From UBA917 sp964435085 (GTDB lineage: Bacteria; Patescibacteriota; Patescibacteriia; Patescibacteriales; Patescibacteriaceae): 33,737 nt of DNA. Under the pieces are notes generated by a model, which had not been told where the DNA came from, ran no database searches, and was given only the letters and a program-made list of their open reading frames with translations. The position numbers and the translations under genes were made by a program. How positions within the stretch are numbered: position 1 is the stretch's first letter; every line of letters starts with the position of its first letter. The DNA lies in assembly GCA_964435085.1 (NCBI GenBank), contig CAYSXQ010000010.1:1-33737 (forward strand), in the 5' to 3' direction. This document shows, one piece after another, positions 15,112 through 21,870 of the stretch.

Positions 15112-17367
15112 TTACAACTTTCGACTTTTTATTCTCAAAGAATTTCCAACCACAGAAACACTAGACAAGGCCATCGCCATCCCCGCAAAGACTGGAGAAA
15201 GCAACCAACCGAAGACCGGATAGAATAAACCAGCCGCCAGTGGTATACCCACAATATTATAAACAAAAGCCCAAAAGAGATTTTGCTTAATGCCCCGCAT
15301 AGTCATCTTCGACAATTTTATCGCCTTAGTAAGTTTCGCAATGTCACCATGAAGCAAGATAATACCGGCGCTGGCTATCGCCACATCCGTCCCTGTCGCC
15401 ATCGCTATTCCCACATCAGCAGCAGCTAGCGCCGGCGCATCATTGACACCGTCACCTGCCATTGCCACTACCTTGCCTTGCGCTTGCAACTCCTTAATTT
15501 TATTTAGCTTATCAACTGGCATCAGCTCCGCCGCCACTTCATTAATCCCCACTTGCCCAGCGATATAAGCAGCCGTATTTTTATTATCACCCGTCAGCAT
15601 CACCACAGCAATCCCCAATTTACTTAGCTCACTCACTGCTTCTTTAGCCCCATCCTTAATGGCATCAGCCACCATCATGACAGATAGCAACTGATCTTTG
15701 CTAGCCAAAATAATCGGCGTCTTGCCTTCCTTAGTCTCTTTTTCTATCCACTTCTTATCAACAACCAGGCCCAGTTCAGTCATCAAATTCACATTACCCG
15801 CATAATACTCCACCCCTGCAATCACACCTCGCAGCCCCTTACCTTTCAGCGCTTCAAAAGATTCGAGACTAACTACAGCAATCTTCTTGTCTCTAGCATA
15901 ATTAACAATCGCTTCAGCAATCGGATGCTCTGATTTATTTTCCAGACTGGCAAGCAAGCCAATTAATTCTTCATCACTTCTATCTGATAAATTTTGCACT
16001 GACACTAATTCTGGCTTACCCTTGGTAATCGTGCCAGTCTTATCCACCACCACCGTATCAACTTGGTGTAATTTCTGTAAACTCGCCGCATCCTTAATCA
16101 AAATTCCTGCCCGTGCACCCTTGCCCACTCCCACAATGATCGCCGTCGGGGTAGCGAGACCCAAAGCACAAGGACAAGCAATCACCAAAATCCCCACGAA
16201 GCTCACTAGTCCATTCGACAAAGCTTGTGAGAATCCCAAATACCCAGTCCCGAGCCAAAGCCACAAACCCAAAGTTACAAAAGCTAAGACTAAGACAATC
16301 GGCACAAAGACTGCCGAGATTTTATCAGCCAGAGCCTGAATAGGCGCCCGACTACCTTGCGCCTCCTCTACCATTTTGATAATACTGGCAAGCATCGTCT
16401 CTGCTCCCACCTTGGTCGCTCGCATAGTGAAGGCTCCGCTTGTATTCATCGTCCCAGCGAGCACTTCCTCACCAATATTTTTTAGCAGCGGCATCGGCTC
16501 ACCCGAGATCATCGACTCGTCAACATACGACGAACCAGACACCAGCACACCATCAACCGGAATCTTACCCGCTGGCTTCACTACAATCACATCACCACTA
16601 ACTACTTCTTCAATTTTTATTTCCACCTCTACTCCGGCGCGCAGCACCAAAGCAGTCTTGGCCTGCAAATTCAAGAGCTTTTCAATCGCATCACCAGTTG
16701 CTAGCTTCGACCGCATCTCTAAGTATTTACCCCAAGCCACAAAAGTAATTACCACAATCACCACGTCATAATAATTGTGTTCAACATTTAAGAACGCAGC
16801 GAGCGGCCCTTCAAAGGCACTAATCACAAAGCTATACAAGAAAGCCGTCACCGTCCCAATCCCAATTAGTGTATCCATATTCGCCTTACCATAACGCAAG
16901 AAGCGATACAAACCAAGCAAATAAGGTCCACCAATCATCACAAAAACAACAGTCGCCATAATCGGCAAAAGATGATGGAAAAATCCTGCTACCACCGGCA
17001 ACATCTCTGGCAAAAAGCGAAAAGACGCCAAGGTTTCCCAAGTCATAATCAAAATACTAATGACAGCCAGCGGCATAACCGCCACAATCTGCTTTTTCAG
17101 CGTGGCAAGCTCCTGCCCTTTTGTATCTTTAGCAGTCACTCCAGACTCTAGAGACTTAGGCATAAGCAAAGAATATCCCAACGGCTCAATCTGTTTCGAC
17201 AAAGCCTGCGGATTAGTTTGCCTTTCGTCAAAAGTAATCTTCACTGCTTCAGTTCCATAATTAGCTTCAGCACTAGCCACTCCAGCTACTTTTTTAAAAG
17301 TCTTTTCAATCACCGTCGCGCATGAAGCGCAGTGCATGCCTTTGATCTTGTAACTATCAGTCTTCAT
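15112..17367 (-). CDS. copA: Cu(+)-exporting P1B-type ATPase
   Basis: A 751-aa pump that uses ATP to export Cu(I) across the cytoplasmic membrane. An N-terminal HMA metal-binding domain has GMHCASC (C13, C16). The membrane part carries the CPC transport motif at C398-P399-C400 in ACPCALGLATPTA. Also present are SGEPMPLLKN (actuator), DKTGTITKG with phosphorylated Asp442, the SEHP nucleotide-binding motif, MLTGDN, and GDGVNDAPALAAADVGIAMATGTDVA. The last helices hold VYN and MALSSVSVV, the YN and MxxSS signatures of the Cu(I)-specific P1B-1 class. Length is normal for a one-HMA CopA. It is the last gene of an operon with csoR and a cupredoxin fusion, so copper-induced expression is expected. 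Confidence 0.95.
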   Translation of the reverse strand: MKTDSYKIKGMHCASCATVIEKTFKKVAGVASAEANYGTEAVKITFDERQTNPQALSKQIEPLGYSLLMPKSLESGVTAKDTKGQELATLKKQIVAVMPLAVISILIMTWETLASFRFLPEMLPVVAGFFHHLLPIMATVVFVMIGGPYLLGLYRFLRYGKANMDTLIGIGTVTAFLYSFVISAFEGPLAAFLNVEHNYYDVVIVVITFVAWGKYLEMRSKLATGDAIEKLLNLQAKTALVLRAGVEVEIKIEEVVSGDVIVVKPAGKIPVDGVLVSGSSYVDESMISGEPMPLLKNIGEEVLAGTMNTSGAFTMRATKVGAETMLASIIKMVEEAQGSRAPIQALADKISAVFVPIVLVLAFVTLGLWLWLGTGYLGFSQALSNGLVSFVGILVIACPCALGLATPTAIIVGVGKGARAGILIKDAASLQKLHQVDTVVVDKTGTITKGKPELVSVQNLSDRSDEELIGLLASLENKSEHPIAEAIVNYARDKKIAVVSLESFEALKGKGLRGVIAGVEYYAGNVNLMTELGLVVDKKWIEKETKEGKTPIILASKDQLLSVMMVADAIKDGAKEAVSELSKLGIAVVMLTGDNKNTAAYIAGQVGINEVAAELMPVDKLNKIKELQAQGKVVAMAGDGVNDAPALAAADVGIAMATGTDVAIASAGIILLHGDIAKLTKAIKLSKMTMRGIKQNLFWAFVYNIVGIPLAAGLFYPVFGWLLSPVFAGMAMALSSVSVVGNSLRIKSRKL

Positions 17368-17410
17368 ATTTTTAAAAATATATTTCTATATTTATATCTT
17401 TCTATTTTAT

Positions 17411-17899
17411 TTAATGATTACCCTCTTCCAGCTCATGATGACTAGCAAGCTCTGGCACCAAGTGCGCCACACCATACAAAGCCCCAAAAATTAAACCGCA
17501 AAGCAAGACTGACATCAGAATCTTTTTCCAAGACAATAATTCACGGTGGTCTCTGTACATAAAGGCCATGTAAGCCAGCAACAAGCCAATCGGCATCAAT
17601 TTCGCAGCATAAATCGGTCCATCCAAATAATGCTGTGTCCCACCACTCACCATACCGATACCAATCGAAACCAACACTGAAATAAAAATATATTTAAGCA
17701 AATGTTTATCCAACTTCGTCTGCGCATCCAAAATAGTCCCGGTAATAAAAACCAACACACCTAAAATTATCAAAACTAGATATCGAGTATAAGATCCACC
17801 CAAAGTCCCCACATGCACAATCGATCCCGATATCAAGCCCACTCCCACATAACGACACAAATGCGACAAGAAAGATTGGTCAGCTGTATTTAGTTTCAT
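17411..17899 (-). CDS. small multi-pass membrane protein of the copper operon
   Basis: A 162-aa protein with about five hydrophobic helices, starting near residues 16, 40, 66, 97 and 125. Conserved-looking motifs face the membrane ends: SGSIVHVGTLGG, GMVSGGTQHYLDGP and YAAKLMPIGLLLAY. The C-terminus is His-rich (VPELASHHELEEGNH), which could bind metal. I do not recognise an assigned function. It lies 35 bp after the HMA/cupredoxin fusion gene and 43 bp before copA, all on one strand, so it is probably co-regulated by copper. A copper-handling or structural role is inferred only from position and the His tail. Start ATG 17899 has no clear ribosome-binding site. Confidence 0.75.
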   Translation of the reverse strand: MKLNTADQSFLSHLCRYVGVGLISGSIVHVGTLGGSYTRYLVLIILGVLVFITGTILDAQTKLDKHLLKYIFISVLVSIGIGMVSGGTQHYLDGPIYAAKLMPIGLLLAYMAFMYRDHRELLSWKKILMSVLLCGLIFGALYGVAHLVPELASHHELEEGNH

Positions 17900-17934
17900 A
17901 TTTTATATATTTCTATTTATTTTAATAATCTCTT

Positions 17935-19668
17935 TTATTCGACTACAACTACACCCCTAGGAATATTCATCGCGCAAACAATCAAATACCGCCCCGCCTT
18001 GGTCGGCGTAAACTCCATTTTAATCGTCTCACCCTCCGCCAAATACTGCGGCGTTTCTGCCAAGCCCTGAATCATAATATCCCTCATACAACCCTCCCCA
18101 GCCTCTTTGACCAACACCTCAATCCTAGTCCTCTGCCCAACCTTCGTCACAAACTCACTCGGCTGAATATCTCCAGCCAAAGTATAAGAAGTCTTCAAAA
18201 CTTTTACCTCCTCACCGTCCACCGCAGTCACAGAACTTTTTACTTTTTCCTTTTTACTTTTAACTTCGTTATCGGCCGCCTGCACCTCAGTCACACCCAA
18301 GCTACTAGACTTCTCTCCAACTTTCTTTTCTACCACCTCAATCGTCCCCCGGTACATCCCCATCGAACAAGTAAAGTTAATCGTCCCGATTTCAGTCGGC
18401 GTAAATCTAATAATATTCTCTCCCGCTTTTAACTGCATTTTTACATTGATTTTTGGCGCTACAATCGACGCCGCACAAGTATTAGCATTCTGCGAATCAA
18501 TAATCCATTTCACCGGGCGCCCCGCTTCCACTGTGAAATTTTTCGGACTATAGCCACGAGCCGTTTGCGTCATTCTAATTATCTGCTCTTCTTTATCACT
18601 AGATTCCTCCACTTGCACGCTCTTTGTTTGTGACCAAGCAAAGCCACTCGCCGCCAGCAAGTTCCAACCATTACGCAAATTAAACAAAGCAAAAGCCAAA
18701 ACCGCGATACCAGCAAGACGGAAGAACACTGACGACCATTTACCTTTCACGATCGACACTAGTCCACCCAAAGCCAGTAGTCCCGGAGCAGTACCCAGCG
18801 CAAAGAGACCCATCGTCACCGCTCCCGTCAGCGCACTGCCAGAACTAAGTGCATAAAGTTGCATCGCCTGTGTAAAACCACAAGGCACAAAGAAAGTCAG
18901 CGCACCCAAGATCATGGTTTTAGTCGAGCTATACTTTTCTTCCGAGCGCTCACGCAAGGCAAATAAATCAAGCACCCATTTCGGCAAAGCCAGTTCAAAA
19001 CGATTAAAGAACGAAAACAAACCAATCAGCTTCAGTCCCATAATCATCATCACTAGCGCAATCATAATTATCAAAACCCCCGACAGTCCAATCGACAAAT
19101 GAATCGCCGAGCCAGTCATACCCAGTAAGGCACCAAGTAAGGCATAGCCTAGCACCCGACCAATATTAAAATACACATGCGGCACAAAACGTTCTTTAGC
19201 TTTTAAATTCTTGTGTGCCTGCGCGTAACGAGCCGTCACCGACAAGACCAGTCCGCCCACCAAAGCCATACAACTCGAAAACCCAGCCACTAGTCCAATC
19301 AACAACACAATCGAGGGACCCATCACCACATCAGTTTTCATATTGACGAGTTCGGTCAAACCAGTAATTTTAGCAAGCAAGTACAAAGCCAAAAAAACAA
19401 TCAAAGCCTGCCCAAATTCATAATAATTATTCACCTGACTTTCAGTTGATACTTCCTCAGTGCCATATTCATAGCCAGCGCCCTTAATCGCTTGCCTCAA
19501 TGCAGCCTCATTTGGCTCAGCTTCAGCATACTCAATCACTGCACAAGCGCGCACATGATCAGACTTTACACTTAACACCCCGCTCACTGTTGCCAATTTC
19601 TCTTCCGTCAAAATCTCACAAGCCGTGCAGTGCATGCCTTTGATTGGTACTAGTAATTTCTTAGCCAT
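17935..19668 (-). CDS. HMA domain / SafE-like membrane domain / two CupA-like cupredoxins fusion
   Basis: A 577-aa copper-handling fusion. Residues 1-68 are an HMA domain with GMHCTAC (C14, C17). Residues about 90-345 are six or so membrane helices of the DsbD/TauE-SafE-like type (GLVAGFSSCMALVGGLVLS; TFFVPCGFTQAMQLYALSSGS), with Cys in pore-like positions. Two cupredoxin-like domains follow. In domain 1 the ligands are C398 and C434-x-M436-x-M438, the same arrangement I recall for the Cu(I) chaperone CupA of Streptococcus pneumoniae (Cys, then CxMxM). Domain 2 has C527 and C565-x-M567-x-I569, lacking the second Met. A Lys-rich linker separates them. The gene starts 1 nt after csoR. It probably moves Cu(I) toward CopA or out of the cytoplasm. 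Confidence 0.8.
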   Translation of the reverse strand: MAKKLLVPIKGMHCTACEILTEEKLATVSGVLSVKSDHVRACAVIEYAEAEPNEAALRQAIKGAGYEYGTEEVSTESQVNNYYEFGQALIVFLALYLLAKITGLTELVNMKTDVVMGPSIVLLIGLVAGFSSCMALVGGLVLSVTARYAQAHKNLKAKERFVPHVYFNIGRVLGYALLGALLGMTGSAIHLSIGLSGVLIIMIALVMMIMGLKLIGLFSFFNRFELALPKWVLDLFALRERSEEKYSSTKTMILGALTFFVPCGFTQAMQLYALSSGSALTGAVTMGLFALGTAPGLLALGGLVSIVKGKWSSVFFRLAGIAVLAFALFNLRNGWNLLAASGFAWSQTKSVQVEESSDKEEQIIRMTQTARGYSPKNFTVEAGRPVKWIIDSQNANTCAASIVAPKINVKMQLKAGENIIRFTPTEIGTINFTCSMGMYRGTIEVVEKKVGEKSSSLGVTEVQAADNEVKSKKEKVKSSVTAVDGEEVKVLKTSYTLAGDIQPSEFVTKVGQRTRIEVLVKEAGEGCMRDIMIQGLAETPQYLAEGETIKMEFTPTKAGRYLIVCAMNIPRGVVVVE

Positions 19669-19669
19669 A

Positions 19670-19948
19670 TTATTTTTGCGATAATTTACTAACTGTTAAA
19701 ATCTCCTTGATCATACGCGCCTGCTTCTGCTTATCTTTGGTAAGCATCGCACTCTTAAAGCAAGTCCCCAGGTGATTCTCCAGAAGTATCTGATTAGCTG
19801 ACTTCAGTAAACCGCTGACAGCCAGACTCTGCTGCATAATATCAATGCAGTATTTATCTTCCTCCATCATCTTAATAATTTTAGAGAGCAAACTATTAGC
19901 TTTTTTAAAACTAACTAGCGCCTTGTCTTTACATTCACAATTTTCCAT
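19670..19948 (-). CDS. csoR: CsoR-family copper-sensing repressor
   Basis: A 92-aa all-helical DNA-binding repressor. The Cu(I) ligand set C-H-C is present at Cys34, His59 and Cys63, with the spacing (25 and 4 residues) of characterised CsoR proteins (for example Cys36, His61, Cys65 in Mycobacterium tuberculosis). An extra CEC near the N-terminus (Cys4, Cys6) is unusual. It is the first gene of the copper operon; its stop is 1 nt from the next ATG. The upstream pseudo-palindrome at 19967-19987 overlaps the predicted transcription start, so autoregulation with release by Cu(I) is expected. The related RcnR and FrmR families use different ligands, so CsoR is the best call. Confidence 0.9.
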   Translation of the reverse strand: MENCECKDKALVSFKKANSLLSKIIKMMEEDKYCIDIMQQSLAVSGLLKSANQILLENHLGTCFKSAMLTKDKQKQARMIKEILTVSKLSQK

Positions 19949-19966
19949 ATTTTTAAATTTAATAAC

Positions 19967-19987
19967 ACCTACACCCTAGGTATAGGT
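19967..19987 (-). promoter_or_regulatory. putative CsoR operator
   Basis: A pseudo-palindrome of the form ACCTA-n-ACC-nnn-GGT-n-TAGGT, 19 nt upstream of the csoR ATG. CsoR operators are usually G/C-centred inverted repeats with TACC...GGTA arms, which this resembles. It overlaps the predicted transcription start. Confidence 0.6.
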
Positions 19988-19989
19988 AT

Positions 19990-20018
19990 ATAATAATCCT
20001 AATTAAAAATTAAAGCAA
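19990..20018 (-). promoter_or_regulatory. promoter of the copper operon
   Basis: Minus strand TTGCTT (20018-20013), a 17-nt spacer and TATTAT (19995-19990), with start near 19983, inside the operator. An alternative -10, TATATA, lies 3 nt further downstream. Confidence 0.5.
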
Positions 20019-20056
20019 GTAAGCAAGCACTCTGTTCCATGTTGCATGTTTCATGT

Positions 20057-20062
20057 TACAAT
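20057..20062 (+). promoter_or_regulatory. -10 element placed for a leaderless transcript
   Basis: TACAAT (5/6 to consensus) ends so that position +1 would be 20069, the A of the ATG. The -35 region is poor, so support is moderate. Confidence 0.35.
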
Positions 20063-20068
20063 GCACCC

Positions 20069-20290
20069 ATGCTCAACAAATGGAAAAACTTCATCTCCCT
20101 CAGCCTAGCCACTCTCTTGATCATCATCGGTATCATCGGCTTAATCATACCCGTCATCCCTGGCATCATCTTTGTCATTGCCGGCGCCGTTATCATTGAC
20201 CGCATCTACCCCGAGCTCAAAAACCACCGCCACATCTTCCCCCATCTCGAAAAAATAAAAACCTGGCTCAAATCTTTCAGTAAAAAATAA
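20069..20290 (+). CDS. small two-helix membrane protein
   Basis: A 73-aa protein. After a short amphipathic start (MLNKWKNFISLS) it has a hydrophobic hairpin, about residues 13-45, with GIIGLIIPVIPGIIFVIAGA, the G-x-x-G-L-x-x-P-V-x-P-G motif found in small membrane families of the PGPGW/DUF454-like kind. The cationic C-terminus (about 47-73) should be cytoplasmic. The frame continues upstream to 20039, but ATG 20069 fits both the hydrophobic domain and a -10 element 7 nt before it. It is a single-gene unit, divergent from the copper operon and ending in a shared terminator with truB. Function unknown. Confidence 0.7.
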   Translation: MLNKWKNFISLSLATLLIIIGIIGLIIPVIPGIIFVIAGAVIIDRIYPELKNHRHIFPHLEKIKTWLKSFSKK

Positions 20291-20314
20291 AGCTCCACAT
20301 ATTGTGGAGCTTTA
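20288..20314. terminator. bidirectional terminator
   Basis: A 12-bp stem (20288-20299 with 20303-20314, TAAAGCTCCACA) has a 3-nt loop. A/T runs on both sides serve the gene ending at 20290 and the converging truB gene. The stop codon is part of the stem. Confidence 0.85.
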
Positions 20315-20327
20315 TTTTTAATCAATT

Positions 20328-21011
20328 TTATACTAAAAGATGCTTAGTCCAATTTTCTCTAGTCAAAGTCTCTAGCTGAGTCGCACCGGTCAAATCAAAT
20401 TTACCAATCCTCGTCCTCAGCAGTGCCGACATATAAGCCCCCGCACCCAACTCCTCGCCAATATCATAAACAAGCGAACGAATATAAGTCCCCGAAGAAC
20501 AAGCCACTCTGATCTTCACCTTCGGCCACTCATAACTAATTAGCTCCAATTCACTAATCACAATCCGACACGGCTCACGTTTAATTTCAATGCCTTGTCG
20601 CGCTAGTTCATAGAGTTTCTTACCAGCCACTTTCTTCGCACTATACATCGGCGGAATCTGATCTTGTTCGCCAGTGAATTTAAGCAAAACCTTTTCAATC
20701 AACTCACGACTAAGCTGCTTGCAGTCTCTAGCCACAATCACGCCCTGACTATCATAAGTATCACTCGTCGCGCCTAGCACCATCTCCGCTTCATAGACCT
20801 TATCCTGCTTCACAAAACTATCAATCTGCTTGGTCGCCGCTCGTCCAATAGCGCAAATAAGCAGTCCGCTAGCGAGCGGATCAAGCGTTCCCGCATGACC
20901 AATTTTTTTCAGACCCGTAATCCTTCTAAGCTTATCAATAATATCGTGAGAAGTCGGACCAGAAGGCTTATTGATCAAAATGAAACCGGACTGCTCTGTG
21001 CTATCGGACAT
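20328..21011 (-). CDS. truB: tRNA pseudouridine(55) synthase
   Basis: A 227-aa enzyme that converts U55 in the T-loop of tRNAs to pseudouridine in the cytoplasm. The N-terminus shows GFILINKPSGPTSHD and the catalytic motif HAGTLDPLASG with Asp44 as nucleophile, followed by KVYEAEMVLGATSDTYDSQG. Further motifs are QIPPMYSAKKVAGKKLYELARQG and VACSSGTYIRSLVYDIGEELG. At 227 aa it is shorter than the E. coli enzyme (314 aa) and appears to end after the catalytic domain, lacking a full PUA domain, as in many reduced genomes. ATG 21011 has no clear Shine-Dalgarno. Confidence 0.95.
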   Translation of the reverse strand: MSDSTEQSGFILINKPSGPTSHDIIDKLRRITGLKKIGHAGTLDPLASGLLICAIGRAATKQIDSFVKQDKVYEAEMVLGATSDTYDSQGVIVARDCKQLSRELIEKVLLKFTGEQDQIPPMYSAKKVAGKKLYELARQGIEIKREPCRIVISELELISYEWPKVKIRVACSSGTYIRSLVYDIGEELGAGAYMSALLRTRIGKFDLTGATQLETLTRENWTKHLLV

Positions 21012-21036
21012 AAAAAATAGTTGAAAATTAGAAAGT

Positions 21037-21115
21037 ATAAAGTTAGAAAGTTCTTGATGCTTTGATATTTTTGTCTTTCAAAAAATAAACAGAACTTTCA
21101 ACTTTCTAACTTTAT
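21037..21115. repeat. inverted repeat between ferritin and truB
   Basis: ATAAAGTTAGAAAGTT (21037-21052) and its exact complement (21100-21115) flank 47 nt. Extra GAACTTTC words occur beside the right arm. It could fold into a long hairpin 3' of the ferritin gene. The AAGTT/AACTTT wording resembles other A/T repeats in this window. Confidence 0.6.
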
Positions 21116-21117
21116 AA

Positions 21118-21615
21118 CTATTTCAAAATACTAGCCTTACTATATTCCCTCTCGCCAAGCTTCTGATCAAACAAATACAAACCTTCGTTTTTATCACCAG
21201 CAATCGCGAGCTGATCAATCATGCGGCGCAAAGAATCTTCTTCCTCAACCTGCTCACTGACATACCAATCAAGCAAAATTCTCGTAGCGTAATCTTTTTC
21301 TGTTTCCGCTAAAGCGTAGAGTTCATGAATACATTTAGTAATGTGCTGCTCATGAGCCAAAGACTTCTCCAAAATATCCATCGCTCCAGCAAATTTGTAG
21401 CTTGGCGCTGCAATAGCCATTAGCTCAACTGTGCCGTCAATTTCCAACACATGATTGTAAAGACCCATTGCATGATCACGCTCTTCTTGAGCCTGAATCA
21501 TTAACCAATTAGCAAAGCCGTCGAGTGACTCGGAACTAGCTGCGGCTGACATAGCCAAGTATAGATAAGCTGAATAAAGCTCCTCATTAATCTGTTTATT
21601 GAGTGCTTTCACCAT
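21118..21615 (-). CDS. ftnA: bacterial non-haem ferritin
   Basis: A 165-aa ferritin that oxidises Fe(II) and stores iron in a 24-subunit cytoplasmic shell. It has the ferritin four-helix pattern: INEELYSAYLYLAMSAAASS, AQEERDHAMGLYNHVL (Glu and His of the ferroxidase site), LAHEQHITKCIHELYALAE, and WYVSEQVEEEDSL. There is no haem-binding Met pattern of bacterioferritin. Two starts compete: ATG 21627 and ATG 21615. AAGGAA lies 5-6 nt before ATG 21615, so that one is preferred, adding one of the few good ribosome-binding sites here. It stands between truB and the ribonucleotide reductase operon, divergent from the latter, which also needs iron or manganese. Confidence 0.92.
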   Translation of the reverse strand: MVKALNKQINEELYSAYLYLAMSAAASSESLDGFANWLMIQAQEERDHAMGLYNHVLEIDGTVELMAIAAPSYKFAGAMDILEKSLAHEQHITKCIHELYALAETEKDYATRILLDWYVSEQVEEEDSLRRMIDQLAIAGDKNEGLYLFDQKLGEREYSKASILK

Positions 21616-21740
21616 GATTTCCTTCATATATTTTTTGTTTTAATTATTAATTAATCGAGTCCAAATCTTTAACTTGTGAATAACCCGACTGACCGCTCCA
21701 GTGTAACCAAAAACTTTAGCAAAATCAAGCTAGGCTCAAA

Positions 21741-21756
21741 ACACCAGATGTAGTAT
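21741..21756 (+). promoter_or_regulatory. NrdR box 1
   Basis: ACACCAGATGTAGTAT matches the NrdR consensus acaCwATATaTwGtgt at about 12 of 16 positions and overlaps a TATAAT (21754-21759). Confidence 0.65.
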
Positions 21757-21772
21757 AATAGATATTACTATA

Positions 21773-21788
21773 ATACTATATGTAGTAT
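21773..21788 (+). promoter_or_regulatory. NrdR box 2
   Basis: ATACTATATGTAGTAT is nearly palindromic and matches the NrdR consensus at about 13 of 16. It starts 32 bp after box 1, three helical turns, the spacing known for paired NrdR boxes. A second TATAAT (21769-21774) overlaps it. Confidence 0.7.
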
Positions 21789-21821
21789 TAGCCTTTATTT
21801 AATAATCTGCTCTTTTTTACG

Positions 21822-21840
21822 AAACCTTCGAGGTTTTTTT
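21822..21840 (+). terminator. possible attenuator in the nrd leader
   Basis: AAACCT-TCG-AGGTTT followed by a T-run (21834-21840) forms a short terminator-like hairpin 31 nt before the nrdB ATG. With no gene upstream on this strand it would act within the nrd leader. The stem is only 6 bp, so this is tentative. Confidence 0.4.
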
Positions 21841-21870
21841 GATAAACTGAAAAAGTAATTTTATTTATTT

